DNA of 44,257 bases from Bacteroidales bacterium (lineage in GTDB: Bacteria > Bacteroidota > Bacteroidia > Bacteroidales > UBA932). A program made the position numbers and the translations under genes. Position 1 is the stretch's first letter, and every line of letters starts with the position of its first letter. The notes beneath the pieces were generated by a model. The model had not been told where the DNA came from, searched no databases, and was given only the letters and a program-made list of their open reading frames with translations. Below, piece by piece: positions 23,024 to 29,950 of this stretch. The DNA is taken from assembly GCA_017561265.1 (NCBI GenBank), contig JAFZDJ010000007.1:1-44257 (forward strand), given 5' to 3'.

Positions 23024-23149
23024 TTATGGATGGAAAGAGGCAGGTGGTGGAAAAAGATTAGTCATGAAAAAGATGTAGAGTATGCTATAACCTATAGAGC
23101 AATGAAACCACCTGCAGGGATCTCTCCTGGCTTTTCCTGCCTGTTCCAT
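23024..23149 (-). CDS. Possible 41-aa membrane peptide
   Basis: ATG 23149, four bases after the upstream stop, reading MEQAGKARRD to ASFHP with a hydrophobic centre (IGYSILYIFFMTNLF). Spacing fits the operon, but the coding signal is weak. An inverted repeat GCAGGTGGT (23040-23048) / ACCACCTGC (23107-23115) lies inside, so the stretch could be a structured non-coding leader instead. Confidence 0.35.
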   Translation of the reverse strand: MEQAGKARRDPCRWFHCSIGYSILYIFFMTNLFPPPASFHP

Positions 23150-23153
23150 CTTG

Positions 23154-23435
23154 TCAGTTGCCAATCATCACTTTCTCCTCCTGGGAGATGAATCCCATCC
23201 CCACCATCAGTTGTCCCTGGGATGCAACATTGTCCATTTGGGAGAATGTCTTGAGTGCATCCACCTGGGTCTTGTAGATGTCAATGATGGAGTCCGCAAT
23301 GTCAACAATCTGTTTTGCCTGTTCAATGGAGACTCTCTCACAGGGATCTGCCCGGTCATCAGAGAGATTTTTGACACCCTCCAATGTCTCAAACAGATGT
23401 GATTTCAATGCCTCCAGGCTCAAACTATTTGCCAT
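23154..23435 (-). CDS. Hypothetical helical protein of a common phage type
   Basis: 93 aa. LKSHLFETLEGVKNL then ERVSIEQAKQIVDIADSIIDIYKTQVDALK (quoted in part), a pattern recurrent in small phage proteins of diverse hosts that sit near replication genes; function unknown to me. Overlaps the HNH gene by 11 bases. Confidence 0.65.
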   Translation of the reverse strand: MANSLSLEALKSHLFETLEGVKNLSDDRADPCERVSIEQAKQIVDIADSIIDIYKTQVDALKTFSQMDNVASQGQLMVGMGFISQEEKVMIGN

Positions 23436-24057
23436 TTCTCTGTGCTTTATGAATTGCCCTGTTCACAACTCCTTTGAGGTGGATGACCTCCTGGAGTTCC
23501 CTTGGATATTTGGCATAAAAGGAGTTTTCCTTTGCCATTTGGTCAGCCTTGCTGATGAGATAGAGATTCTCAATCCTGCAGTCCAGGGGATTGTGATTCT
23601 TGAACTGCACATTGAATCCCTTGGGGATTGCTCCATTGACCTGTTCCCAAATGATCCGGTGTTTGACCCTCCATCTGTTTGGCTCTGCCACCTTGACCTC
23701 AATGTATCCATCCACATTGATTCTCTCCGATCCAACCGCCCGGTGATTGTGCGGTCTGTGTCCTTTCTTGAACATTGTCCGCTGCACCTGGGCATAGACC
23801 TCCGGACTCATCCGTTTCCCCTTGTTGTCCGGGATGTGTCCCTTGGAGAATCGGTGTGCAATGGTATTGGGATTGTTGGATGACATGAGACCGGATCTCC
23901 GGATTTTCTCCGGATTGCATTTGAGACCCATCTGTCTTGCCTTATCATATACAGATCTGACAGACCTCCCCAGGACAACTGCAATCTCTGTTGCATAGTG
24001 ATCCCAATACATCCTGGAGAGGGTGTCAATCTGTTCCGGTGTCCACCCCGTCCTCAT
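23425..24057 (-). CDS. HNH endonuclease with N-terminal helix-turn-helix
   Basis: 210 aa. Residues ~1-45 form a SANT/HTH-like DNA-binding domain (WTPEQIDTLSRMYW, TEIAVVLGRSVRSVYDKARQ). Residues ~95-170 are HNH_3-like: GYIEVKVAEPNRWRVKHRIIWEQ (in part), GAIPKGFNVQF, and DCRIENLYLISK. The position of the second His is occupied by Gln/Asn (VQFKNHNPLD), so the active site may be altered. A free-standing homing-type nuclease is likely; a role in phage DNA processing is possible. Confidence 0.8.
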   Translation of the reverse strand: MRTGWTPEQIDTLSRMYWDHYATEIAVVLGRSVRSVYDKARQMGLKCNPEKIRRSGLMSSNNPNTIAHRFSKGHIPDNKGKRMSPEVYAQVQRTMFKKGHRPHNHRAVGSERINVDGYIEVKVAEPNRWRVKHRIIWEQVNGAIPKGFNVQFKNHNPLDCRIENLYLISKADQMAKENSFYAKYPRELQEVIHLKGVVNRAIHKAQRNGK

Positions 24058-24242
24058 TTCTCTTGAATGTTGGTGATGTCATCAAGTTGCATGTCTGCAG
24101 ACCGGATGTTGTCCTTTGCCTCCATGATCAAATGGGACTCCATCAATGTAGTGTTTTCCCACTTGATGTTGGTGAGGATGGCGACTGCAGCCTTGAGATG
24201 CTCCTTGGCTTTGTTCACCCGGTTGATGTCCGCCTGTCTCAT
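24054..24242 (-). CDS. Small helical hypothetical protein
   Basis: 62 aa from ATG 24242, one base after the SSB stop; a longer in-frame start overlaps SSB and is rejected. Two helices (DINRVNKAKEHLKAAVAILTN, in part, and LIMEAKDNIRSADMQLDDI). Unrecognised; operon position between SSB and the HNH gene. Confidence 0.6.
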   Translation of the reverse strand: MRQADINRVNKAKEHLKAAVAILTNIKWENTTLMESHLIMEAKDNIRSADMQLDDITNIQEK

Positions 24243-24243
24243 A

Positions 24244-24651
24244 TCAGAATGGCAGATCATCCGGATTCTCCTTGGGATCAAGGGACTCCGGTTTGGTTTG
24301 CGGTTTCGGTTGAGGTGCAGCCTGGGCAGGTGCAGCAGGTTGATGAGCAGGAGCAGGTTGTGCATCCTCCTGGTATCTGATTTTCACCAGGTCAACATTG
24401 TTGTACCATTTCCCATTCCATTCCCTTGCATACATGATCCAAGCAACCTCAACCAAGTCTCCGATATTATGCAGGAGGACATCCTTGACTGAATCACCGG
24501 AGACCTGGAATGCCTGTTTGGTTACTGCACCCTGGAAACCAGGGATCTCAAGGACAATGGTCATTCTCTGCCATTCATATCCGTTCCTGCTTGTTCCGGA
24601 CTGCACCTCCGACATTTCGGAGATCCGTCCACATGAATTGTATAAAGCCAT
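24244..24651 (-). CDS. ssDNA-binding protein (DUF3127-type OB fold)
   Basis: 135 aa. OB-fold-like N-terminal 90 residues (GRISEMSEVQSGTSRNGYEWQ, in part; LVEVAWIMYAREWNGKWYNN), then a Pro/Ala/Gln linker and the acidic tip DDLPF typical of SSBs for recruiting partners. Works with ERF and the NinB-like protein in recombination and replication. Its first codons contain CTTTATACAAT, 11 bases of the small-RNA target motif. Confidence 0.75.
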   Translation of the reverse strand: MALYNSCGRISEMSEVQSGTSRNGYEWQRMTIVLEIPGFQGAVTKQAFQVSGDSVKDVLLHNIGDLVEVAWIMYAREWNGKWYNNVDLVKIRYQEDAQPAPAHQPAAPAQAAPQPKPQTKPESLDPKENPDDLPF

Positions 24652-24653
24652 CT

Positions 24654-24803
24654 TTAGTCTGTTTTTGAATTGTTTTCTGTAATCTGATCACCCTCCTCCT
24701 GGTAGAATGCCACAAGTGCATAGAGGGCAAGGATGCCGATGATCGCAATGACCACCATGCCGATGAGGAAAATGACCTCTGTGGTGTTCCCAAAGTTCAT
24801 CAT
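24654..24803 (-). CDS. 49-aa single-pass membrane protein
   Basis: MMNFGNTTEV, a transmembrane segment (VIFLIGMVVIAIIGILALYAL, given in part) and an acidic tail. ATGA overlap with the upstream stop at 24800 sets the start. Unrecognised; could be a superinfection or host-envelope factor. Confidence 0.55.
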   Translation of the reverse strand: MMNFGNTTEVIFLIGMVVIAIIGILALYALVAFYQEEGDQITENNSKTD

Positions 24804-25027
24804 CTTGCCTCCAACCAATATTCCTTGATCCTTGCACCCCGGACAGGAGTCTTGATCCACTTGGTGTGGAGGTTGTGGGTCTCCTGGAACTTGGGTTTGA
24901 GATGGGAGATGTTTGTCCTCATGTCCTCCACCATGAATTCTCTGCAGTTCATCTGTGAGAGGTGTCTGCCATCCATGAGGGCAGAGAGGATTGCTTGTTT
25001 CGCAATGTATTTCTTCTTGTTTTCCAT
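24800..25027 (-). CDS. Winged-helix DNA-binding protein (HTH_55-like)
   Basis: 75 aa from ATG 25027, one base after the pentapeptide gene stop. IAKQAILSALMDGRHLSQMNC, then a recognition-helix region MRTNISHLKPKFQ and a wing ending IKEYWLEAR. This layout matches small phage HTH proteins. Regulatory role inferred. Confidence 0.55.
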   Translation of the reverse strand: MENKKKYIAKQAILSALMDGRHLSQMNCREFMVEDMRTNISHLKPKFQETHNLHTKWIKTPVRGARIKEYWLEAR

Positions 25028-25028
25028 G

Positions 25029-25712
25029 TCAGTAGTTAATTGCATCTTGCTTGTTGATAAAAAAGTGGATTCCGTGTGAACATTCGTTCCACCTGTCCTC
25101 ATCAAATGAATCCGGATAGACCATTTCCCCAACCTTATAGGTGGTTTTAGTATAATTGAAAGTGGTAATTTCTTGGAGGTTGAGTGGGTGATCATCACTC
25201 ATGCAGATAATGTCAAGCACTTTTGCCTTGTCACAACGGCATTTGTTGGTGGTTGCTGAACTACGCTTGGCATCCTCCGGGATCTCTAATTTCACAAGGT
25301 ATCTCCCCACCTTTTTCCATCCGATGAATGCCCCATCAGATGGACAGGCAAGAGGCACATAGGGGATTTCTTTTGTACCACCCAGGTCTGCACCACCCAG
25401 GTCTGCACCACGCAGGTCTGCACCACGCAGGTCTGCACCACCCAGGCATGCACCACGCAGGTCTGCACCACGCAGGTCTGCACCACCCAGGCATGCACCA
25501 CGCAGGTCTGCACCACGCAGGTCTGCACCACCCAGGTCTGCACCACGCAGGTATGCACCACCCAGGTCTGCACCACCCAGGCATGCACCACGCAGGTCTG
25601 CACCTTTTTTCACCGCCTCAACCAGGGTGTCCTTGGTGGTGTTGTTCTCCTTTTCGTATTCAAAGAGGACTTTTCCTGTCCACCGATTCTTTATCTCAAT
25701 CTTGATTTTCAT
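25029..25712 (-). CDS. Pentapeptide-repeat protein with C-terminal DUF5758-like domain
   Basis: 227 aa. N-terminal 35 residues, then about 15 consecutive pentapeptides A[DCY]L[RG]G (residues ~37-112) forming a right-handed beta helix, then a domain with SDGAFIGWKK, LEIPEDAKRSSATTNKCRC and CSHGIHFF characteristic of DUF5758. Pentapeptide proteins can mimic DNA and inhibit gyrase, but many have no known target; no target can be read here. The repeat is encoded by nearly perfect 15-bp units, so unit number may vary. Confidence 0.85.
   Translation of the reverse strand: MKIKIEIKNRWTGKVLFEYEKENNTTKDTLVEAVKKGADLRGACLGGADLGGAYLRGADLGGADLRGADLRGACLGGADLRGADLRGACLGGADLRGADLRGADLGGADLGGTKEIPYVPLACPSDGAFIGWKKVGRYLVKLEIPEDAKRSSATTNKCRCDKAKVLDIICMSDDHPLNLQEITTFNYTKTTYKVGEMVYPDSFDEDRWNECSHGIHFFINKQDAINY
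25377..25604 (-). repeat. 15-bp tandem repeat array inside the pentapeptide gene
   Basis: About 15 units of CACCACSCAGGTCTG on the plus strand, varying mainly at two positions (C/G, and GTCTG/GCATG/GTATG). Each unit encodes one pentapeptide, so gain or loss keeps the frame. Confidence 0.95.
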
Positions 25713-26206
25713 TGGTTGTCTTTATTGTGGTTTCTGATGAATTCCCCGGTTGCTGCCTGGAGCATTGCCATGCCACCGGGATTGGGTTTCGCCCTGCGGA
25801 GGGCATCCACCCTGGACTGATTCTCCCTGCCCTCTCCCTTGACAAAGGATGTGATCTCCTTGTACAGGGATGAGACGGAGATGCCAAACATGTCCTTGTT
25901 GAGGACTGCCCTCTTGACAATGACCTGGATCTCCGCCAGGGAAAGGTTGTATGCACCATTGGTGTCCTCCAGGAGTTCCTGCACCAGGGCGGAGGAGATG
26001 AATTGGATGTTGGTGGCATCCGCAGCCTGTCCCCGGTAGAGGAATGCCTGTGAGACAATCCTGGTTATTCCGTCAACAACATTCTCCCTGGGCATGGTCT
26101 TGATCCTGGGAAACCTGGTGGAATCCGCCCTCATCTCCAGGAGGGTTGCATTGCCGGGATTGTAGTTGACCAGGGCAGAGTTGGATGTTGTCAGTTCATT
26201 GTTCAT
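25709..26206 (-). CDS. Hypothetical protein beside the replication initiator
   Basis: 165 aa from ATG 26206 (overlaps the initiator stop by 11 bases). Helical: ENVVDGITRIVSQAFLYRGQ, LVQELLEDTNGAYNLSLAEIQ (in part), LYKEITSFVKGEGREN. The position directly after a DnaD-like initiator suggests a helicase loader or initiator partner; inferred only. Confidence 0.6.
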   Translation of the reverse strand: MNNELTTSNSALVNYNPGNATLLEMRADSTRFPRIKTMPRENVVDGITRIVSQAFLYRGQAADATNIQFISSALVQELLEDTNGAYNLSLAEIQVIVKRAVLNKDMFGISVSSLYKEITSFVKGEGRENQSRVDALRRAKPNPGGMAMLQAATGEFIRNHNKDNQ

Positions 26207-26879
26207 CTGCCTGTCCCCCCCTGTTTCCATATGCCTGTGCATGCAGGTCAGTTCCAAACATCTTATCCATGACCTTGATGTTGTGTTCAAAGACTGACTC
26301 ACTCCTGGTCATAGGTGATCTCCTCCTGGGTGAATCATTCTCCCTCTTTTCCCAGGTGCGGATGGCTGCTCTCCAATCCCTCATGGGAGTCTTGCCCACC
26401 ATCCATCCCTTGGATTCGTAGAAATTGAGAAACTGCTCCGGATCTACATTGTTGCCCCGGCTGATGCAATATTGACGGATGTCATCCAGGGAGGGTTTTT
26501 GAAAACGGATGCTGCCCTTATAGAGAGAGTCTATATTTATATTTTCACCCTCTTTCTTATTGGTGTCAATTTCTGATACACCCCCCATGTCAATTTTTGA
26601 TATACCATACCAATTCTTGTTGACCTTGTAGGTGCAGAATTTGACTCCATTGTGGAGTTCATCAGTCTTGACAATTGCTCCCTTTGCAACCAGGCTCTTG
26701 AGGATTCTCTGTGTGGTGGTCTTGGACTTGATGCCACAGAATTGGGAGAGCAGGGACAGACTGCCATAAAAGCAGCCTTGCCCCTCCTGTGAGAATCCAT
26801 TGATGACCGCAAAGACATCTGCCTCCTTGCCCTCAAAGGACTCCCGGATCTCCTGGGTTATGACATAATACCAACCCAT
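26196..26879 (-). CDS. Replication initiator protein (DnaD/RepO-like)
   Basis: 227 aa. N-terminal winged helix (residues ~15-90, with TTQRILKSLVAKGAIVKTD) and a C-terminal helical domain with PSLDDIRQYCISRGNNVDPE and FYESKGWMVGKTPMRDWRAAIRTW (in part), the usual ending of Bacteroidetes phage and plasmid initiators. Starts origin opening or helicase loading. No iterons were noted within the gene. Confidence 0.75.
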   Translation of the reverse strand: MGWYYVITQEIRESFEGKEADVFAVINGFSQEGQGCFYGSLSLLSQFCGIKSKTTTQRILKSLVAKGAIVKTDELHNGVKFCTYKVNKNWYGISKIDMGGVSEIDTNKKEGENINIDSLYKGSIRFQKPSLDDIRQYCISRGNNVDPEQFLNFYESKGWMVGKTPMRDWRAAIRTWEKRENDSPRRRSPMTRSESVFEHNIKVMDKMFGTDLHAQAYGNRGGQADEQ

Positions 26880-26882
26880 CTC

Positions 26883-27470
26883 TTATGCCTCCTTGCTTGC
26901 CCTGGGTTTCGTGAAAGTGATGGTGTCTTTCTTGGTGATAACAAACAGATCCTTGTCTTTCTTGGATACACCATCCTCACCAACCTTGCTGACCGATGCG
27001 GAAAGAGAGACACCGATATAAACAGGAACACCTGCTCTCCGGATTGCTTTCTCCACCTTTTCCTCATAGTTGTTCTTGAGGAGATCCTTGTCAACACTTG
27101 TGGTGACGGATTCGGAAACCTTGAATTGATAGCCTCTGTCACCCTTGACTTTCTCCTGCCCGGTTGCAACCAGGATCTGATTCACTTTTGCCTTGATGAA
27201 ATCAATGGTCTCATCAATTGCAGCCATCTGCCTGGTGATGTAGTCCTTTTCCGCCTTGAGGGATTTCTTTCTATCCTCCTTGGACTTGAGCCATGCACCC
27301 AGGAGGTCAATGCCCTCCCCGGTGAGGAGTTCCTTGAGACCGGAGATCTGTGCCTCCATCTGCTCCGTCTGTTCCGTGACCTCTCCCTCGTTCTCAATGT
27401 AGAGACTCTCCAGGGAGTCCATTGCCTGGGCAAGATTCGCCAGGACTTGATTCAATTCTTTGTAATCCAT
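26883..27470 (-). CDS. Siphovirus Gp157-like protein
   Basis: 195 aa. Coiled-coil N-terminus, KKSLKAEKDYITRQMAAIDE and basic C-terminal beta region. Matches the Gp157 family (host-nuclease-related/unknown) usually next to ERF and SSB genes, as here. Start fixed by the leader AATCTTTATACAATC before ATG 27470. Confidence 0.75.
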   Translation of the reverse strand: MDYKELNQVLANLAQAMDSLESLYIENEGEVTEQTEQMEAQISGLKELLTGEGIDLLGAWLKSKEDRKKSLKAEKDYITRQMAAIDETIDFIKAKVNQILVATGQEKVKGDRGYQFKVSESVTTSVDKDLLKNNYEEKVEKAIRRAGVPVYIGVSLSASVSKVGEDGVSKKDKDLFVITKKDTITFTKPRASKEA

Positions 27471-27471
27471 G

Positions 27472-27485
27472 ATTGTATAAAGATT
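27472..27485 (-). promoter_or_regulatory. Leader motif AATCTTTATACAAT at the Gp157-like gene
   Basis: Two bases before the ATG at 27470 and overlapping the ERF stop; 14 contiguous bases complementary to the predicted small RNA. Confidence 0.6.
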
Positions 27486-28179
27486 AAAGGTTGTTTGCAT
27501 CTCTGTAATTCTGCACATCCTGGTCAAACTTGGCAATCTCCGCCTCCCCTGCATGGGTTGTCTGAATCCAGGTCTCCCTGTAGTCACCACCGGACTTTGT
27601 GGGAATGCCCTGGGCATATGCCCGGACAATTTTCCAATAGTCCTCCATTGACATTGGATTGTAGGTCTGTGCCTGTGCTGCACCTCTCCCGGCTGCTGCC
27701 CTCCTTGCACGGACTGCCTGGGATGGTTGTGTTGTCTCTCTGATTGCCTCCTCTTTGACCAGGGCATCAACATCATCCTCATCTGTGGCAATGTGAAATG
27801 TTTTCATCAGATAGTATCTCTCTGCATAGGTGAGTGCAGAGCCAAGACCCTTGTCCCAGGCATTCATGCCATTGGCAAAGAAATCATTGACTACCTGGCT
27901 GCCATCCTCTGTGTCAACCCAGGTGAAACGGATGTGTGCGGTTGTGAACATCTCCGTTTTCTCTCCGTTCCTGGTCATGTAGGTGATAGGCTCATTCTTG
28001 ATCTCCACCACCTCCTGGGTGAGGATGAGTCCAAGTTTGTCCATCAAGGGTCTGATGACCCCAAGCAGTTTTGCCCCGGAGACATAGCCATATTTTGCAC
28101 CCCCGGTCTGTCCCTCTGTGTTGGCTGCAAGAGACCTGGTTGCAGCCTGGACTTGATGCATTTTCTTATAGACTGACAT
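27484..28179 (-). CDS. ERF-family single-strand annealing protein
   Basis: 231 aa. The ERF core is clear: GAKLLGVIRPLMDKLGLIL, FTTAHIRFTWVDTEDG and GLGSALTYAERYYLMKTFHIA, followed by a Gln/Ala linker and a C-terminal domain (MEDYWKIVRAYAQG). Promotes annealing of complementary strands for circularisation and recombination. Leader AAATCTTTATACAACC precedes ATG 28179. Confidence 0.9.
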   Translation of the reverse strand: MSVYKKMHQVQAATRSLAANTEGQTGGAKYGYVSGAKLLGVIRPLMDKLGLILTQEVVEIKNEPITYMTRNGEKTEMFTTAHIRFTWVDTEDGSQVVNDFFANGMNAWDKGLGSALTYAERYYLMKTFHIATDEDDVDALVKEEAIRETTQPSQAVRARRAAAGRGAAQAQTYNPMSMEDYWKIVRAYAQGIPTKSGGDYRETWIQTTHAGEAEIAKFDQDVQNYRDANNL

Positions 28180-28181
28180 GG

Positions 28182-28195
28182 TTGTATAAAGATTT
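28182..28195 (-). promoter_or_regulatory. Leader motif AAATCTTTATACAA at the ERF gene
   Basis: Two bases before ATG 28179; 14 contiguous bases complementary to the predicted small RNA. Confidence 0.6.
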
Positions 28196-28337
28196 AGTTG
28201 GTGTTTTTCCTCTCATAGTATTTCTCCATTGCCCTGTCCTCTTTCTCCAACTCCGCAACAGATTTGAAATAGTCATTGGGATGGTAGAAATCCATCTCCC
28301 GGAGGTCATCCGGATCAAGTGTGTGCAGGAATCTCAT
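28194..28337 (-). CDS. 47-aa acidic hypothetical protein
   Basis: MRFLHTLDPDDLREMDFYHPN then a charged helix (AELEKEDRAMEKYYERKN). Start 28337 is two bases after the preceding stop. Unrecognised. Confidence 0.55.
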   Translation of the reverse strand: MRFLHTLDPDDLREMDFYHPNDYFKSVAELEKEDRAMEKYYERKNTN

Positions 28338-28339
28338 GA

Positions 28340-28531
28340 CTATTCCTCCGCCTTTTTGAATGCACCCATCCTGTCCAGGATGATGGCGGAGATGGTGAAT
28401 GCAGAAAGCCACCCAAGACTCCAGGGGAGGCATGGTGACCCATCCGGTCTCTCCGCACACATGAGGCAGAAAGAGACACAGAGAATGATTGTGAGGATGA
28501 CCTCAATGATTTTCTTGATTGCTTTTTTCAT
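28340..28531 (-). CDS. Small membrane protein, two transmembrane segments
   Basis: 63 aa. KKAIKKIIEVILTIILCVSF and LGWLSAFTISAIIL are hydrophobic, joined by a short loop (CAERPDGSPC). Basic ends. Preceded by the leader CCAAATCTTTATACA. Unrecognised. Confidence 0.65.
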   Translation of the reverse strand: MKKAIKKIIEVILTIILCVSFCLMCAERPDGSPCLPWSLGWLSAFTISAIILDRMGAFKKAEE

Positions 28532-28533
28532 GA

Positions 28534-28548
28534 TGTATAAAGATTTGG
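28534..28548 (-). promoter_or_regulatory. Leader motif CCAAATCTTTATACA at the 63-aa membrane protein gene
   Basis: Two bases before ATG 28531; 15 contiguous bases complementary to the predicted small RNA, including the CC on the outer side. Confidence 0.6.
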
Positions 28549-28549
28549 T

Positions 28550-28810
28550 CTATTTCAATTCCGCCCTGGCTGCATCGGCTGCCTTGAGTGCAAGGATGTC
28601 AACAACCCTGTACCATCTTGTCCCTGCCCTGCCATCCTCAATCCGGCATGGTCTGATCCGCCCTGCCCGGTCTGCATCGGTGAAATACTTGCCATACACA
28701 TCCCTGGCTCTCCTCTGTGAGATCTCCCCGGATGAGATCCCCAGGGTCTCCATTGTCCTGGCAGATCCCAACTCAATGCAGGTCTCAATCAATGTCTCAA
28801 GGTTGCCCAT
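28550..28810 (-). CDS. Hypothetical protein, possible DNA-binding
   Basis: 86 aa from ATG 28810. N-terminal helix, then ETLGISSGEISQRRARDVYG and a basic region RPCRIEDGRAGTRWYRVVDI, layout reminiscent of excisionase/MerR-like winged helices. No firm family. Start chosen to avoid overlap with the preceding gene. Confidence 0.55.
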   Translation of the reverse strand: MGNLETLIETCIELGSARTMETLGISSGEISQRRARDVYGKYFTDADRAGRIRPCRIEDGRAGTRWYRVVDILALKAADAARAELK

Positions 28811-28814
28811 CTCT

Positions 28815-29006
28815 CTATGCAGTCCTGGTGATGGTGTAAGTCCTATCCTCCCGGTTGCGGTGTGTGGAGTATTTCCGCCTGTAGGCAAACCCAAGGTCAG
28901 AGGCATATGCCCGGATGGTGGTGTAACCAACCAGGTCAACAGGGATGGTGATCTGCTCACCAACTCCCATGTCAATAATTCTCTGTCGGAATGACTTGGT
29001 TTCCAT
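28815..29006 (-). CDS. First gene of the early operon, 63-aa basic protein
   Basis: METKSFRQRI, DLVGYTTIRAYASDLGFAYRRKY, DRTYTITR (parts). A small, basic protein common at this position in Bacteroidetes phages. Divergent from the repressor, in the place of Cro, but no helix-turn-helix is evident. Confidence 0.6.
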   Translation of the reverse strand: METKSFRQRIIDMGVGEQITIPVDLVGYTTIRAYASDLGFAYRRKYSTHRNREDRTYTITRTA

Positions 29007-29007
29007 A

Positions 29008-29053
29008 TTTTGTGCTATCTTTGTATGTTGTTATGTGCAAATATAGCAAAAAA
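29008..29053. promoter_or_regulatory. Immunity control region: paired promoters within an inverted repeat
   Basis: Arms TTTTGTGCTATCTTTG (29008-29023) and CAAATATAGCAAAAAA (29038-29053) match at 14 of 16 positions when reversed, separated by 14 bases. Each arm holds a perfect TAnnTTTG box: TATCTTFG-type TATCTTTG on plus (29016-29023) and TATATTTG on minus (29045-29038), so starts for the repressor and early operon would fall near 29030. The dyad probably is the repressor operator. Confidence 0.6.
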
Positions 29054-29072
29054 TATCTAAATGCAAGACAAA
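29038..29072 (-). promoter_or_regulatory. Early operon promoter
   Basis: Minus strand: TTTG (29072-29069), 23-base spacer (slightly long), TATATTTG (29045-29038). Leader of about 25 bases to ATG 29006. Confidence 0.5.
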
Positions 29073-29102
29073 ATACGGAAATTTATATCAAAAAATAGAA
29101 AA

Positions 29103-29720
29103 ATGGACATAATACAGGACAAGATTGAGAAAATTGCATATATCAAGGACTCATTCAACACCCTCCGGACAAGGGGCATTGTCAAGACACAGGGTGACTT
29201 TGCAGGTCTCCTGGGGATTGCGGAGAGGAGTCTGTCTGCAGCCAAGAATGGGGATGAAAGGTATCTGACTGAAAACCTCATCTCCAGGATCAGTTCATTG
29301 ATGGATCAGATGGCAGGTGGTGAGACATCGGAGACCATCCCGGTCATCCCAACAGAGGCAATGGCAGGGACTCTTGGGGAGTTTGCGGAATCAGTCCATG
29401 TATATGAATGTGAGAGGATGATCTCACCCATCAAGGGTGCAGACTATGCCATCAAGGTCTGTGGGGACTCCATGACACCGGAGATCCCCAATGGGAGTCA
29501 GATCCTCATCAAGAAAATCTGTGAGGATCAGTTTGTGGAATGGGGCAAGGTTTTCTGCCTGGACACCTCCAATGGGGCAGTCATCAAAAAGATCTATCCC
29601 ACAGAGAATCCGGAGGTCATTGAGTGCAGGTCAGTCAACCCGGACTTTCCTCCATTCCGGATCAATGTGAAACACATCAATGGATGGTACAGGGTTTTGA
29701 TGGTGATGGCTCTGAAATGA
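29103..29720 (+). CDS. Phage repressor with S24/LexA-type autoprotease domain
   Basis: 205 aa. N-terminal helix-turn-helix (KTQGDFAGLLGIAERSLSAA, ~28-48), then an S24 peptidase domain: Ala88-Gly89 cleavage-type site in AMAGTLG, catalytic Ser123 in GDSMTPEI, Lys162 in AVIKKIYP. This is the layout of LexA/CI-like repressors cleaved during the SOS response, so the phage is temperate and DNA-damage inducible. Start 29103 follows an A-rich leader; ATG 29061 is in frame and possible. Confidence 0.85.
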   Translation: MDIIQDKIEKIAYIKDSFNTLRTRGIVKTQGDFAGLLGIAERSLSAAKNGDERYLTENLISRISSLMDQMAGGETSETIPVIPTEAMAGTLGEFAESVHVYECERMISPIKGADYAIKVCGDSMTPEIPNGSQILIKKICEDQFVEWGKVFCLDTSNGAVIKKIYPTENPEVIECRSVNPDFPPFRINVKHINGWYRVLMVMALK

Positions 29721-29860
29721 AAGAGGCAGAGCAGATCCAGGTGTCAGAGGATCTGATCCTGGAGACAGAGAGGTTTTGGGAGAGTCCCCAAAGGATCTTG
29801 AATCTCATTGACCTCCTTTTCCTGTGGGAGGATGAGGACATGAGACCGCCATGTTCATGA
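29717..29860 (+). CDS. 47-aa protein coupled to the repressor
   Basis: ATGA overlap with the repressor stop. MKEAEQIQVS to DMRPPCS, acidic and with an amphipathic helix (RILNLIDLLFLWEDED). Unrecognised; may modulate the repressor, as an antirepressor-like or stabilising peptide. Confidence 0.5.
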   Translation: MKEAEQIQVSEDLILETERFWESPQRILNLIDLLFLWEDEDMRPPCS

Positions 29861-29867
29861 CAGAATA

Positions 29868-29894
29868 AGAGGGAATTCTCACCGGATTCCCTCT
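29868..29894. terminator. Terminator hairpin between repressor unit and integrase
   Basis: AGAGGGAAT (29868-29876) pairs with ATTCCCTCT (29886-29894), nine perfect pairs, between convergent genes. A second weaker hairpin (ATTTGTGCAA... around 29895-29917) follows. Confidence 0.7.
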
Positions 29895-29950
29895 ATTTGT
29901 GCAATTTTGTTGCAAATAGATGCAATAAAACCTGTTTATTCCGGTATTTA

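Noticed and set aside
24630..24651. CTTTATACAATTCATG near the SSB start as an alternative initiation site
   Set aside because: The ATG after it is in a frame without a supported gene; the motif falls inside the first codons of SSB. It may still be a partial small-RNA target.
25377..25604. Regular short repeats that might look like a CRISPR array
   Set aside because: Contiguous 15-bp units without spacers, in frame, encoding pentapeptides.
29061..29102. Upstream ATG of the repressor
   Set aside because: In frame and possible, but the extra 14 residues are Lys/Asn-rich translation of the A/T-rich leader; the ATG at 29103 has a better A-rich leader and fits the usual repressor N-terminus.
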